Origin: Streptomyces antibioticus
GTDB taxonomy: Bacteria; Actinomycetota; Actinomycetes; Streptomycetales; Streptomycetaceae
DNA length: 64,000 nucleotides
Assembly: GCF_001514065.1 (NCBI RefSeq)
Contig: NZ_KQ948424.1
Coordinates: 469,568 to 533,567 of the forward strand
Direction: 5' to 3'
The notes beneath the pieces are model-generated. The model had not been told where the DNA came from, did no database searches, and saw nothing but the letters and a program-made list of their open reading frames with translations. This document shows, piece after piece, positions 37,153 to 46,312 of the stretch; the first letter of the stretch is position 1; each line of letters starts with the position of its first letter. A program made the position numbers and the translations under genes.

Positions 37153-37923
37153 TCATCCCCGGTACGGCGGCGCCACCCCCCAGCCCCACGCGGGCACCGG
37201 CTGCTCCGCCGGCGGCTTGGCGTCGGGGCCGGAGAAGTACACGGCGAGCCGCGTGCCCCACTCCAGGTACGCGAGGAACGCCGAGCGGAACTCGGCGTCC
37301 GTCGGCAGGCCCGCCTCGTCGGCCGCGTCCTGGATCAGGTTCACCCAGCGGCGCCGCTGCGGCTCGGTGATGCCGCGCCCCATGTGCTTGGCGACCATGT
37401 GACCGTGGCCGCCCTGGGTCTCGGAGTACGTCGCCGGGCCGCCGAAGACCTCCCCGAGCCACATCGCCACATGCGAGGCGTGCTCGGGCGCGAGCCCCTC
37501 GAAGACCGGGGCGAGCAGGTCGTCCCTGAGCACCTTCTCGTAGAACACCGACGTCAGCCGCGCGAAGGCCTCCGCGCCGCCCGCCCATGCGTACAGCGTG
37601 GGCACGGCCGCGCCCGTCCCCCGTACCGCCGTCGGCTTGTAGTGCCGCATCTCCTCGATGTCGCCGACGTAGGGACGGATCTCGGCGAGGAAGTCGGCGA
37701 ACAGCTCGGACTTGCGGAAGCCCTCGGTGTGGTCGTGCGTGGACGTCCAAGTGATGCGCAGGACGTAGTGCTCGAAGTCCTCCTCGCAGCGGGCGAGTTC
37801 GTAGTCGACGCACTGCGGGGCGGCCGCCAGTTGCGCGGCGGCGCGGGTGTAGGCGGACAGGAACTCGGCCGAACGGTCTTCCGGGATGCGGTAACGGATG
37901 TACTCGACGGTCTCTGCGGTCAT
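37153..37923 (-). CDS. ABM monooxygenase domain - group II truncated haemoglobin fusion
   Basis: 256 residues. Residues 1-100 form an antibiotic-biosynthesis-monooxygenase-like (ABM) ferredoxin fold (VEYIRYRIPEDRSAEFLSAYTRAA ... YVLRITWTSTHDHTEGFRKS); residues about 110-240 form a 2-on-2 globin with a B10-type Tyr (VFYEKVLRDD), proximal His in HMVAKHMGRGI and G8 Trp in RRRWVNLIQ, placing it in group II. Such a chimera has been described in Streptomyces and Frankia. It may couple haem-bound oxygen to a cofactor-free oxidation. ATG 37923 chosen. Confidence 0.9.
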   Translation of the reverse strand: MTAETVEYIRYRIPEDRSAEFLSAYTRAAAQLAAAPQCVDYELARCEEDFEHYVLRITWTSTHDHTEGFRKSELFADFLAEIRPYVGDIEEMRHYKPTAVRGTGAAVPTLYAWAGGAEAFARLTSVFYEKVLRDDLLAPVFEGLAPEHASHVAMWLGEVFGGPATYSETQGGHGHMVAKHMGRGITEPQRRRWVNLIQDAADEAGLPTDAEFRSAFLAYLEWGTRLAVYFSGPDAKPPAEQPVPAWGWGVAPPYRG

Positions 37924-38072
37924 GACCCCACACAAACACGCCCTGCGCGCCGGACGCTGCCGCTCCGCCTGACAGGTGCGTACGGGTCCTCTCCTGGCCC
38001 ACGGACAGTCTTCTCATCCTTCTCTTATTTCAGCCTTATCCAGCCATCACGAGCCGTACCTACGTTGCGGCC

Positions 38073-39524
38073 ATGTTCTTCACCTACCTGAGGCGCGAAC
38101 TGCGCCGCCGCAGAAAGGCGGCCCTCGTCGTCGCCTCCGGGCTCGCGCTCGGCATCGCGCTGGTCATCGTGGTCAACTCCGTGTCCTCGGGCATGGGCAA
38201 GGCCCAGGACAAGGTCCTGGAGTCCCTCTACGGTCTCGGCACGGACATGACGGTCACCAAGGCCGCCCCCGCGCAGTCGAGCGACAACGCGCAGCAGCGC
38301 CCGCGCTTCGACTTCGACGCGCAGGACAGCGACTCCGACGCGGAACAGAGCAGCGACATCGTGATGCCGCAGGGCTTCCAGACGCTGGCCGCCTCCACCG
38401 TCACCAAGGTCGGTGAGCAGAACGGGGTCTCGGACGCCGTCGGAGGTCTGAGCCTCCAGGTCATCAAGGTCAACGGCCAGTTCACCCGCGGCCAGTTCCA
38501 GCAGAACGGTGACGGTGGCCGGCAGGGCGGTCCCGGCGGTGGTACGGGCCAGCCGCAGGGTGAAGTACAGGGCGGCGGCGCGAACTTCGACGTCAACAAC
38601 TACTCCGTCTACGGCACCGACGTCACCGAGCTGACCGCCGGTCCGCTGACCTCCTCCAAGATCACCAGCGGCCGTACGTTCAAGTCCACGGAGACCGACG
38701 CCAAGGTCGTCGTCGTCGACTCGGCGTACGCCAAGGAGAAGGAGCTCAAGGTCGGCTCCACGGTCACGATCAAGAAGGTCAAGTTCAAGGTGATCGGCAT
38801 CGCGACCGCGGACAGCGGTGACGCGGCCGCCAACCTGTACGTCCCGCTCAAGCAGGCGCAGACGATCAGCGACCAGAAGAACAAGGTCACGACGATCTAC
38901 GTCAAGGCGACCGACTCCCAGCAGATCGACACCGTCAAGTCGACCATCCAGAAGAACATCTCCGGTACGACGGTGACGACCTCCGCCGACCTCGCCGACA
39001 CCGTCTCCGGCTCCCTCTCCACGGCGTCCTCCCTCGCGACGAACGTCGGCAAGTGGCTGTCGATCGCGGTCCTGGTGGCCGCGTTCCTGGTCGCCGGCCT
39101 GCTCACCTCGTCCGCGGTCTCCCGCCGCGTCCGCGAGTTCGGCACGCTCAAGGCCCTCGGCTGGCGCTCGGGCCGGGTCACCCGGCAGGTGGTCGGCGAG
39201 GCGATGGTCAACGGCCTCCTCGGCGGCGCACTGGGTATCGCCCTGGGCCTGGCGGGCGCGTACGTCGTCACGGCCATCAGCCCCACGCTGGAAGCCCAGC
39301 TGGGCGGGGGTGGCGGCACGGGTGGCCCCGGCGGCGGCTTCGGCGGCCCCGGTCGCCGGGCGGCGGCCAAGACGCTGGACGTGGCCCTGACGGCTCCCGT
39401 GAGCGCGACGACGGTGGCGATCGCGGTGGGCCTGGCGGTGGCGGGCGGCCTGATCGCGGGCGCGTTCGGCGGCTGGCGGGCGTCGAGGCTGAGGCCGGCG
39501 GACGCACTGCGCCGCGTCGAGTAG
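38073..39524 (+). CDS. ABC transporter permease, MacB/FtsX type
   Basis: 483 residues. N-terminal TM (about 12-35), a large MacB-like periplasmic-core domain (about 36-325) with a Gly/Gln-rich insertion (NGDGGRQGGPGGGTGQPQG) and many lysines, then three TMs of the FtsX domain (from about 328). A second glycine-rich stretch (GGGGGTGGPGGGFGGPG) lies between TM3 and TM4. It should act as a mechanotransmitter for the ATPase encoded at 39630, exporting or releasing lipoproteins, peptides or drugs. The pair is separated by a dispersed repeat. Confidence 0.92.
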   Translation: MFFTYLRRELRRRRKAALVVASGLALGIALVIVVNSVSSGMGKAQDKVLESLYGLGTDMTVTKAAPAQSSDNAQQRPRFDFDAQDSDSDAEQSSDIVMPQGFQTLAASTVTKVGEQNGVSDAVGGLSLQVIKVNGQFTRGQFQQNGDGGRQGGPGGGTGQPQGEVQGGGANFDVNNYSVYGTDVTELTAGPLTSSKITSGRTFKSTETDAKVVVVDSAYAKEKELKVGSTVTIKKVKFKVIGIATADSGDAAANLYVPLKQAQTISDQKNKVTTIYVKATDSQQIDTVKSTIQKNISGTTVTTSADLADTVSGSLSTASSLATNVGKWLSIAVLVAAFLVAGLLTSSAVSRRVREFGTLKALGWRSGRVTRQVVGEAMVNGLLGGALGIALGLAGAYVVTAISPTLEAQLGGGGGTGGPGGGFGGPGRRAAAKTLDVALTAPVSATTVAIAVGLAVAGGLIAGAFGGWRASRLRPADALRRVE

Positions 39525-39542
39525 CGCTGCGATCGCCGACCA

Positions 39543-39588
39543 AGGGGCGCGGGGAACTGCGCGGCCAGCCCCCACAGACCCGCAGCCG
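39543..39588 (+). repeat. Dispersed repeat, short version (copy 1)
   Basis: Core GGGGCGCGGGGAACTGCGCG followed by GCCAGCCCCCACA and CCCGCAGCCG. It lies in the 105-base gap between permease and ATPase genes. Copies are also at 50356, 56272 and 63561. GGGGC/GCCCC and GCGC/GCGC can pair to a hairpin. Confidence 0.85.
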
Positions 39589-39629
39589 AAAACGATCCGT
39601 ACCACCCCCGAACCTCTTCAGGAGTCACC

Positions 39630-40313
39630 GTGTACGAACTCAAAAGCGTCACCAAGCGCTACACCCGAGGCAAAGAAACCGTGGACGCCCTCGCCGGGGT
39701 AGACCTCACCATCGCCGACGGCGACCGCCTGGTCATTCAAGGCCCCACCGGTGGCGGAAAATCCACCCTTCTCCAAATGCTCGGCGGCCTGGACAAGCCC
39801 ACCGCCGGCGAAGTCGTCCTGGACGGAACCGACTTGGCGAGGCTGTCCGAGGCCAAGCTCACCAAGGTCCGCAGCGAGAACATCGGCTTCGTCTTCCAGA
39901 GCTTCAATCTCATCCCCACCCTCACCGCCCAGGAGAACGTGGAGACGGCCCTCGTCCCGCTCGGCGTCAAGGTGAAGGACCGCAGGGAACGAGCAGCGGA
40001 GGCCCTCAAGTCGGTCGGCCTGGGCGAGCGCCTCGCGCATCTCCCCTCCGAGATGTCCGGAGGCCAGCAGCAGCGCGTCGCCATCGCCCGCGCCCTGGTC
40101 AAGCAGCCGAAGGTGCTGCTCGCCGACGAACCGACCGGCAACCTCGACGAGTCGATGCGCGACGAGATCATGGACGTACTCGAACGTATGTGGAAGGAGC
40201 TCGGGCTGACCTTCATCATGGTCACGCACGACTCCGCGATCGCGAAGAAGGCCCCGCGGCTGGCCACCATTCGCAAGGGAAAGATCACGGTGAAGGAGAA
40301 CGCGAGTTCGTGA
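39630..40313 (+). CDS. ABC transporter ATP-binding protein, LolD/MacB type
   Basis: 227 residues. Walker [10 protein letters not shown] (about 37-45), Q-loop [10 protein letters not shown], signature [15 protein letters not shown], Walker [14 protein letters not shown], and His in VTHD. GTG 39630 with CAGGAG seven bases before it. Pairs with the MacB-type permease upstream. Confidence 0.94.
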   Translation: MYELKSVTKRYTRGKETVDALAGVDLTIADGDRLVIQGPTGGGKSTLLQMLGGLDKPTAGEVVLDGTDLARLSEAKLTKVRSENIGFVFQSFNLIPTLTAQENVETALVPLGVKVKDRRERAAEALKSVGLGERLAHLPSEMSGGQQQRVAIARALVKQPKVLLADEPTGNLDESMRDEIMDVLERMWKELGLTFIMVTHDSAIAKKAPRLATIRKGKITVKENASS

Positions 40314-40394
40314 GAAGGAGAATGCGAACTCCTGATTATGAGCATCGCGTAACAGTCCGAGCCTGTGCGTCACCTGTCCCTTGAGGTGCCTGAT

Positions 40395-40427
40395 CACCCC
40401 CCGGCATACTGCGTGATCCGGGGGGTG
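40395..40427 (+). terminator. Strong hairpin between the ABC operon and the S8 protease
   Basis: Perfect 10-bp stem CACCCCCCGG / CCGGGGGGTG with a 13-base loop. No T-run follows; it lies 82 bases after the ABC stop and 76 bases before the protease start. It may be a Streptomyces-type terminator or a leader structure of the protease mRNA. Confidence 0.55.
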
Positions 40428-40502
40428 CACGCTTGTCTGTGCGGGACCACCCCCGGCCGGGTGAACGGGGAATTTCACCCGGAACTTCAGCAAGGGGGAA
40501 TC

Positions 40503-43500
40503 TTGCGCAGACAAGTGAAAAGAGTTTGTGCTGCCACCGTGGCCACGGGGGCGGCGGTCGCTCTGGCCGCGGGCATGACCAGCCCGGCGGCGGCGAAGCC
40601 GGAGGCTCAGGCCAAGCCGGCGGCCTGGTCGGGCTCGCCGTTCAGCGCTCATCACCGCATCACCTTGATCACGGGTGACCGGGTCGCCGTCGACGCCAAG
40701 GGGCGGGTCGTCGGTGTGGAGCGGGCGAAGGGGCGGGAGCACATACCGTTCCAGGTCCGCAAGGCCGACGGGCACACCCTGGTGATACCGGGTGACGCGG
40801 CCCGTCTGGTCGCCGCCGGCAAGCTGGACCAGCGACTGTTCGACGTCACCGAGCTCAACAAGTCCGACACCCGCAAGTCGCAGGCCAAGGGCCTGAAGGT
40901 GATCGTCGGCTACAAGGGCGCCGCCACCGGCGCGAAGGACGACGTCCGCGACGCGGGCACCCTGCGCCGCACCCTGAAGACGCTCAACGCGGACGCGGTG
41001 CAGACGTCGCCGAAGCAGACGCCGGAGCTGTGGGACGCCGTCACCAACGGCGACAAGACGGCCTCGGGCATTGCGCACGTCTGGCTCGACGGCATCTCCA
41101 AGGCCAGCCTCGACAAGTCCGTCCCGCAGATCGGCGCCCCGAAGGCCTGGGCCGCCGGCTACGACGGCAAGGGCATCAAGATCGCCGTCCTGGACACCGG
41201 TGTCGACGCCACGCACCCGGACCTCAAGGACCAGGTGATCGACAGCAAGAACTTCTCCACGGCCGCCGACGCCACCGACCACTTCGGCCATGGCACGCAC
41301 GTCGCGTCCATCGCGGCGGGCACCGGCGCCAAGTCCGGCGGCAAGTACAAGGGCGTCGCGCCCGGTGCCAAGATCCTCAACGGCAAGGTCCTCGACGACG
41401 AGGGCTCGGGTGACGACTCCGGCATCATCGCCGGCATGGAGTGGGCGGCCGCGCAGGGCGCCGACGTCGTCAACCTCAGCCTCGGCCGCGGGGACACCCC
41501 GGGCGTCGACCCGCTGGAGGAGACGGTCAACAGGCTCTCCGCCGAGAAGGGCACGCTCTTCGCGATCGCGGCGGGCAACGGCGGTCCGGAGTCGATCGGC
41601 GCGCCGGGCAGCGCGGAGGCGGCGCTCACCGTCGGCGCCGTCGACAAACAGGACAAGCTGGCCTACTTCTCCTCCACCGGCCCGCGCGTCGGCGACGGCG
41701 CGATCAAGCCGGACGTGACCGCGCCGGGCGTGGACATCACGGCCGCCGCCGCCAAGGGCAGCGTCATCGACCAGGAGGTCGGGGAGAACCCGGAGGGCTA
41801 CCTGACGATCTCGGGTACGTCGATGGCGACGCCGCATGTGGCGGGCGCGGCGGCGATCCTGAAGCAGGAGCACCCGGACTGGACGTACACCGAACTGAAG
41901 GGTGCCCTCACGGGCTCCACGAAGGGCGGCAAGTACACCCCGTTCGAGCAGGGTTCGGGCCGGATCCAGGTCGACAAGGCCATCAAGCAGACCGTAATCG
42001 CCGACCCGGTGTCGGTGAGCTTCGGTACGCAGCAGTGGCCGCACACCGACGACACCCCGGTCACCAAGAAGCTGACGTACCGCAACCTCGGTACGGCGGA
42101 CGTCACGCTGAAGCTGTCCTCGACGGCCACCAACCCCACGGGCGCGGCGGCTCCGGCGGGCTTCTTCAAGCTCGGCGCCACCTCGGTGAAGGTCCCGGCG
42201 GGCGGCACCGCCTCGGTGGACTTCACCGTCAACACCAAGCTGGGCGGCACGGTCGACGGCGCGTACTCCGCGTACGTGACGGCGACGGGCGGCGGCCAGA
42301 CGGTGCGTACGGGCGCCGCGGTGCAGCGTGAGGTGGAGTCGTACGACCTCACCGTCAAGCACATCGACAGGGACGGCAAGCCGACCCCGGACTACAACAC
42401 CGTCGCGTTCGGCTACACCGGTCTGGCCAAGGACCGCGCGTACCAGGTGACGATCGACGAGTCCGGCACCACCAAGATGCGGCTGCCCAAGGGCACGTAC
42501 GTGCTGGACGCCTGGATCGCCAAGGACTGGGTCACCTTCGAGGGCGGCCTCGACTGGGTGATGCAGCCGAAGCTGAGCCTGACCAAGAACCGCTCGGTGA
42601 CGATCGACGCCCGCAAGACCAAGGCGGCGGACATCACGGTGCCGGACGCCTCGGCCAAGCCGCTGTCCGCGATGATCAGCTACTTCTACGAGCCCGCGCT
42701 GCTGCCGGTCGGCGTCAACATGGACTCCTTCGCGAACATCCGGATCGCGGCCCTCGGTGCCGATGTCTCCGGCGGCCTGACCCAGACCTGGTACGGGCAG
42801 TGGGCCAAGGGTGCGAACGCCGAGTACAACGTGGCGACCCAGGCCAAGGTCAAGCACCTGACGGGTGACAAGGTCAAGCACTACAAGGCGAGCGACTTCG
42901 CCACGGTCAAGGCCAACATGGGTGCCGCGGCGAGCGGCAAGACCGGTGCGATCAGCCCGTGGGGCGAGCTGCCCGAGGACGGTGTCTTCGGTACGGTCGT
43001 CGAGCAGAAGGTGCCGAGCACCCGCACGCTGTTGCTGTCGACGGGTGACCAGATCAAGTGGGGCCTGGACTTCCTGCAGTACGGGGGAGCCAAGGACGAG
43101 CAGGGCAACTCGATCCCGGAGGCCGGCTACACGCTGGGGAACCCGCAGACCTTCAAGGCGGGCACCACGTACAAGAAGACCTTCAACACCGCGGTCTTCG
43201 GCCCGCACCTCAACAAGAACTACGGCGTCTTCCGCGAGGGCAACTACCTCTACGGGTCGCTGCCGCTGTTCGCGGACGGGGCGCAGCACGCGGGCTCGTC
43301 GGACTTCACCTCGGTGAAGACCGAGCTGTACCGCAACGGCACGAAGATCGGCTCCAACCAGGACCCGCTCTTCGGTGACGTGTTCACGGTTCCCGCCGCG
43401 AACGCCGAGTACAAGCTGACGTCGTCCGTGAAGCGGAGCGTCAAGCTGGCGGCGGCCTCGACGCGGATCGACGTGAGCTTCACGTTCCACTCGAAGAAGG

Positions 43501-43826
43501 CGGCCACCGAGGACCAGGTCACGCTGCCGGCCTCCACGGTCCGCTTCAACGCCAAGACCGGCCTCGACAGCCGCGTCAAGGCGGGCGAGACGGTGAAGAT
43601 CCCGGTCACCGTCGAGGGCGCGGCCAAGGGCTCCAACCTCAAGTCCCTGACGGTGTACGTGTCGTACGACTACGGCCAGACCTGGAAGAAGGTCACGGTC
43701 ACGAACGGCAAGATCACCGTGAAGAACCCGGACGCGGGCAAGGCCATCTCGTTCCACGCCAAGATCACCGACAAGAAGAACAACAAGTCGACGGTCTCGA
43801 TCTACAACGCGTACTACGGCAAGTAG
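40503..43826 (+). CDS. Large secreted subtilisin-like serine protease (S8)
   Basis: 1107 residues from TTG 40503, chosen because AAGGGGGAA sits directly upstream and a signal peptide follows (basic RRQVKRV, hydrophobic ATVATGAAVALAAG, cleavage near PAAA at about residue 31). Propeptide about 32-205; catalytic domain about 215-480 with Asp231 (VLDTGVDATHP), His263 (GHGTHVAS) and Ser440 (GTSMATPHVAG). The remaining 600 residues are beta-sandwich and accessory domains, ending KITDKKNNKSTVSIYNAYYG, lysine-rich and possibly cell-wall binding. A typical extracellular multidomain Streptomyces protease. A hairpin follows. Confidence 0.94.
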   Translation: MRRQVKRVCAATVATGAAVALAAGMTSPAAAKPEAQAKPAAWSGSPFSAHHRITLITGDRVAVDAKGRVVGVERAKGREHIPFQVRKADGHTLVIPGDAARLVAAGKLDQRLFDVTELNKSDTRKSQAKGLKVIVGYKGAATGAKDDVRDAGTLRRTLKTLNADAVQTSPKQTPELWDAVTNGDKTASGIAHVWLDGISKASLDKSVPQIGAPKAWAAGYDGKGIKIAVLDTGVDATHPDLKDQVIDSKNFSTAADATDHFGHGTHVASIAAGTGAKSGGKYKGVAPGAKILNGKVLDDEGSGDDSGIIAGMEWAAAQGADVVNLSLGRGDTPGVDPLEETVNRLSAEKGTLFAIAAGNGGPESIGAPGSAEAALTVGAVDKQDKLAYFSSTGPRVGDGAIKPDVTAPGVDITAAAAKGSVIDQEVGENPEGYLTISGTSMATPHVAGAAAILKQEHPDWTYTELKGALTGSTKGGKYTPFEQGSGRIQVDKAIKQTVIADPVSVSFGTQQWPHTDDTPVTKKLTYRNLGTADVTLKLSSTATNPTGAAAPAGFFKLGATSVKVPAGGTASVDFTVNTKLGGTVDGAYSAYVTATGGGQTVRTGAAVQREVESYDLTVKHIDRDGKPTPDYNTVAFGYTGLAKDRAYQVTIDESGTTKMRLPKGTYVLDAWIAKDWVTFEGGLDWVMQPKLSLTKNRSVTIDARKTKAADITVPDASAKPLSAMISYFYEPALLPVGVNMDSFANIRIAALGADVSGGLTQTWYGQWAKGANAEYNVATQAKVKHLTGDKVKHYKASDFATVKANMGAAASGKTGAISPWGELPEDGVFGTVVEQKVPSTRTLLLSTGDQIKWGLDFLQYGGAKDEQGNSIPEAGYTLGNPQTFKAGTTYKKTFNTAVFGPHLNKNYGVFREGNYLYGSLPLFADGAQHAGSSDFTSVKTELYRNGTKIGSNQDPLFGDVFTVPAANAEYKLTSSVKRSVKLAAASTRIDVSFTFHSKKAATEDQVTLPASTVRFNAKTGLDSRVKAGETVKIPVTVEGAAKGSNLKSLTVYVSYDYGQTWKKVTVTNGKITVKNPDAGKAISFHAKITDKKNNKSTVSIYNAYYGK

Positions 43827-43851
43827 TCCGCGCGGCACCTGCTCGAACTGA

Positions 43852-43893
43852 ACACCGACGGCGTCTTCCGGTTGCGGAGGGTGCCGTCGGTGT
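43852..43893 (+). terminator. Hairpin after the S8 protease gene
   Basis: Perfect 11-bp stem ACACCGACGGC / GCCGTCGGTGT with a 20-base loop, 25 bases past the stop codon. The following TACTTT is only weakly T-rich. Confidence 0.65.
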
Positions 43894-44147
43894 ACTTTCC
43901 TAGAAGAAGCCCCCGCCACGGCGGGCACCGTGACAGGGGCTTCGGCTCAACAGGAGCTTTGGTGGGAGGTCCCTAAATGAGCTGGGGATCTCCCGCTACC
44001 TGCCGAGCCACCAGATCCACCACCTCCTCACGCGCTTGGCCCACTGTTCCGGCAGACACCGGGTGAGCCGACACACGAGAGTTGGTTTCGGTCTGGCGTG
44101 ACGTCCCATAGGTGCGCCTCCCTTTCTACAGGGAGGCGGCCTTTTTC
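43894..44147 (+). ncRNA. Candidate small RNA between convergent genes
   Basis: The 438-base gap 43894-44331 between the protease and the L,D-transpeptidase has no long gene, yet a textbook plus-strand terminator stands at 44115-44146, after the protease has already met its own hairpin. A separate rightward transcript of up to about 220 bases is the simplest reading. Within it is a possible 29-codon ORF (ATG at 43977, GGGAGG upstream, product beginning MSWGSPATCR). The 5' end is unknown. The rest of the gap (44148-44266) holds one more GC hairpin (CCGGGCCCC / GGGGGCCCGG, about 44172-44195). Confidence 0.35.
44115..44146 (+). terminator. Orphan rho-independent terminator
   Basis: Stem CGCCTCCC / GGGAGGCG with an 8-base loop, followed by GCC and TTTTT (44142-44146). 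Oriented rightwards, about 290 bases past the protease stop and facing the convergent transpeptidase gene; it suggests an unannotated transcript. Confidence 0.8.
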
Positions 44148-44266
44148 GTTGCCCGGAACCGCCTCGCTTCGGGCCGGGCCCCGAGGAGAGGGGGCCCGGA
44201 ACAAGGGAGGCGCACCCGAAGGCGCGTCACGTGCCGGACATTACCGGCAACTCCCTCACGCGAGGC

Positions 44267-44305
44267 AAAAGTTGAGGGCGGCCACCCGTTCAGGTGACCG
44301 CCCTC
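44267..44305 (-). terminator. Terminator of the L,D-transpeptidase gene
   Basis: 13-bp stem with one wobble, GGTGACCGCCCTC / GAGGGCGGCCACC, loop of six; on the minus strand it is followed by AACTTTT. It lies 27 bases beyond the stop codon. Confidence 0.85.
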
Positions 44306-44331
44306 GATCGGTTTACGTCAGGCGTTCGGCG

Positions 44332-45597
44332 TCAGACCGCCGACCCCGCCTTCCAGTCCGCCCAGCTCAGGTTCCAGCCGTTGAGGCCGTTGTCCGGGGC
44401 CACCGTCTTGTCGCCGGTGTTCTTGACGATCACCACGTCGCCGATGATCGAGTTGTTGTAGAACCAGTAGCCGGCCGTGCCCTTGTCGTTGGCGCCCTTG
44501 GTGTCGGAGAGGCCGACGCAGCCGTGGCTGGTGTTGACGCTGCCGAAGATGGACTTCGCGCCCCAGTAGTTGCCGTGCACGAAGGTGCCGGAGTTGGTGA
44601 GACGGATGGCGTGCGGCACGTCCTTGATGTCGTACTCGCCCTTGCCGTCGTTGTCGGTGAAGCCCACGGTCGCGCCGTTCATGCGCGTCTCCTTGAACTT
44701 CTCCGACATCACCATGATGCCCTCGTACGTCTTGTTCTCAGGAGAGCCCGCGGAGATCGGGATCGTCTTGATCGTCTTGCCGTCCTGCGTGACCTTCATC
44801 TGCTTGGTCTTCGCGTCGACGTAAGTGATCTGGTTGCGGCCGATCTTGAAGGTGACCGTCTTCTGCTGGACGCCGTAGACACCGTTCGCGCCCTCGACAC
44901 CGTCGAGCGCGAGCTTCAGCGTGACGGTGGAGTTCTCGGTCCAGTAGTCCTCGGGGCGGAAGTCGAGGCGGTTGGCGTTGAACCAGTGCCCGACGACCTC
45001 CTGGCCGCTGGAGGAGGAGACGGTGATGCCCTTCTGGACGGCCGCCTTGTTGGTGATCGCCTTGTCGAAGTTGATCGACACCGGCATGCCGACGCCGACC
45101 GTGGAGCCGTCGTCCGGAGTGAAGTAGCCGAGGAAGCTGTTGGACGGGGAGACGGTCGTGAAGGACGCGTTCTCGTGGGCGACGCGGCCCTCGGAGTCCT
45201 TCGCCTCCGCGTTGACCTTGTAGGTGGTCGACCGCTCCAGCTGGGCGCTGGGCTTCCAGCTGGTCTTGTCCGCGGATATCTCGCCGCTGACCGCGGCGCC
45301 GTCGGCGGTGGTCATCTTGACGTCGGTGAGCGTGCCCTTGCTCACGGTGACGGCCGCGGAGTTGTTGATGGAGGCGTTCTCGGAGCCGTCCTTGGGCGTG
45401 ATCTTGATGTCGGCCTCGGACGTCTTCTTGGCCGCGGCCTCGTCGGCCTTGGCCTGTGAGGTGTCCTTACTGCCGCTGCCGGAGGCGTCGTCGTCGCCAC
45501 CGGAACAGGCCGAGAGCACCAGCACTCCGCCGAGCAGTGCGGACGCGACCGCCAGGCCCCTGCGCCGCTTACTGTCCGTCATCACACGCTTCTCCAT
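44332..45597 (-). CDS. L,D-transpeptidase lipoprotein (YkuD, Ig-like domains)
   Basis: 421 residues. Lipoprotein signal with lipobox LVLSAC (Cys about 31); two Ig-like domains (about 60-260) and a YkuD catalytic domain (about 270-395) with Cys360 in SHGCVGLSD and the upstream HGNYWG histidine. It forms 3-3 cross-links in peptidoglycan or attaches proteins to it, on the outer face of the membrane. The HGCVGL form, with Gly after Val rather than HGCIRM, is common in actinobacterial Ldts. Start ATG 45597 or ATG 45582 (MTDSKRRRG). Confidence 0.94.
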   Translation of the reverse strand: MEKRVMTDSKRRRGLAVASALLGGVLVLSACSGGDDDASGSGSKDTSQAKADEAAAKKTSEADIKITPKDGSENASINNSAAVTVSKGTLTDVKMTTADGAAVSGEISADKTSWKPSAQLERSTTYKVNAEAKDSEGRVAHENASFTTVSPSNSFLGYFTPDDGSTVGVGMPVSINFDKAITNKAAVQKGITVSSSSGQEVVGHWFNANRLDFRPEDYWTENSTVTLKLALDGVEGANGVYGVQQKTVTFKIGRNQITYVDAKTKQMKVTQDGKTIKTIPISAGSPENKTYEGIMVMSEKFKETRMNGATVGFTDNDGKGEYDIKDVPHAIRLTNSGTFVHGNYWGAKSIFGSVNTSHGCVGLSDTKGANDKGTAGYWFYNNSIIGDVVIVKNTGDKTVAPDNGLNGWNLSWADWKAGSAV

Positions 45598-45805
45598 CGT
45601 CGCCGATTCCCCAAAGAGCCGGGAGTCCCGCCGAACCCGCGAGCCGACCCGCGAGTCGGCCCGGAAGTCGAACCCGGGATTCCCGTCAATGAAAACTAAA
45701 CGCTACGACCGGTTCGTCCCGTTCCACATTCTCGGAACGTGTGGGGCACACCACGTCCGCCGTGGCGGATGGTGCGCAGCTCGGTCCGTGCGCCCCCTGA
45801 GACGA

Positions 45806-45836
45806 CGAAACCCCGGACGGCGGTTGCCACCCGGGG
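45806..45836 (-). terminator. Hairpin behind the acidic protein gene
   Basis: CCCCGG / CCGGGG stem with a GC-rich 14-base interior, 22 bases beyond the stop codon at 45858; on the minus strand it is followed by TTTCGTCGTC. Confidence 0.6.
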
Positions 45837-45857
45837 CCACAAGTTCCCCAAGAGCGC

Positions 45858-46202
45858 TCAGCCGACCGCCTCTTCGTCGTCGTCCGCGCCCTCATCATCC
45901 TCGTCGAGGTCCCACTCCGGCGAATCCGGGTCGTAGTCGATCCGCTCGCTGGACCAGGAGGCCTGCACGAGCTCGACCCCGGGCACCTCGCTGACCAGGT
46001 CGAACGGGTCGACGAGATACGCGAGGGCCTCCGCGGTGTCTTCCGTCACAGCGCCCTCGGCGTGCGCCTGCTCGTCGGCCGGCATCTCGGGATCGTCGGC
46101 GATCCGCTCCAACGCGGCCTTGGTGACGGCGTCCTCGTTGTCGACCTCCACCACCAATTCCACCCGAAGCCGCACAAACCGTGAAGTCTCTTCAGTGCTC
46201 AT
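45858..46202 (-). CDS. Small acidic protein of unknown function
   Basis: 114 residues, cytoplasmic. A beta-alpha-beta region (RFVRLRVELVVEVDNEDAVTKAALERI) is followed by PFDLVSEVPGVELVQASWSSERIDYDP and an extremely acidic tail (residues about 98-112, Asp/Glu-rich). It resembles conserved Streptomyces hypothetical proteins; no function is assigned. ATG 46202 gives the natural N-terminus. Divergent from the LAxTG gene. Confidence 0.78.
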   Translation of the reverse strand: MSTEETSRFVRLRVELVVEVDNEDAVTKAALERIADDPEMPADEQAHAEGAVTEDTAEALAYLVDPFDLVSEVPGVELVQASWSSERIDYDPDSPEWDLDEDDEGADDDEEAVG

Positions 46203-46312
46203 GCACCGGAGAGTACGGCCCTTTTCTCCCGTGACTTTCCCGTGACCCGCGCCTTTCACTAACATCGGCCCACACGGCCAATTCGCCAGCGCCACAAGGG
46301 GATCGATATTCC

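Noticed and set aside
39618-43928. A 1436-codon open frame on the minus strand opposite the ABC ATPase and S8 protease
   Set aside because: Its composition is Arg/Val/Gly/Leu/His-rich with no recognisable domain, and it is fully explained by high GC at third codon positions of the genes on the other strand.
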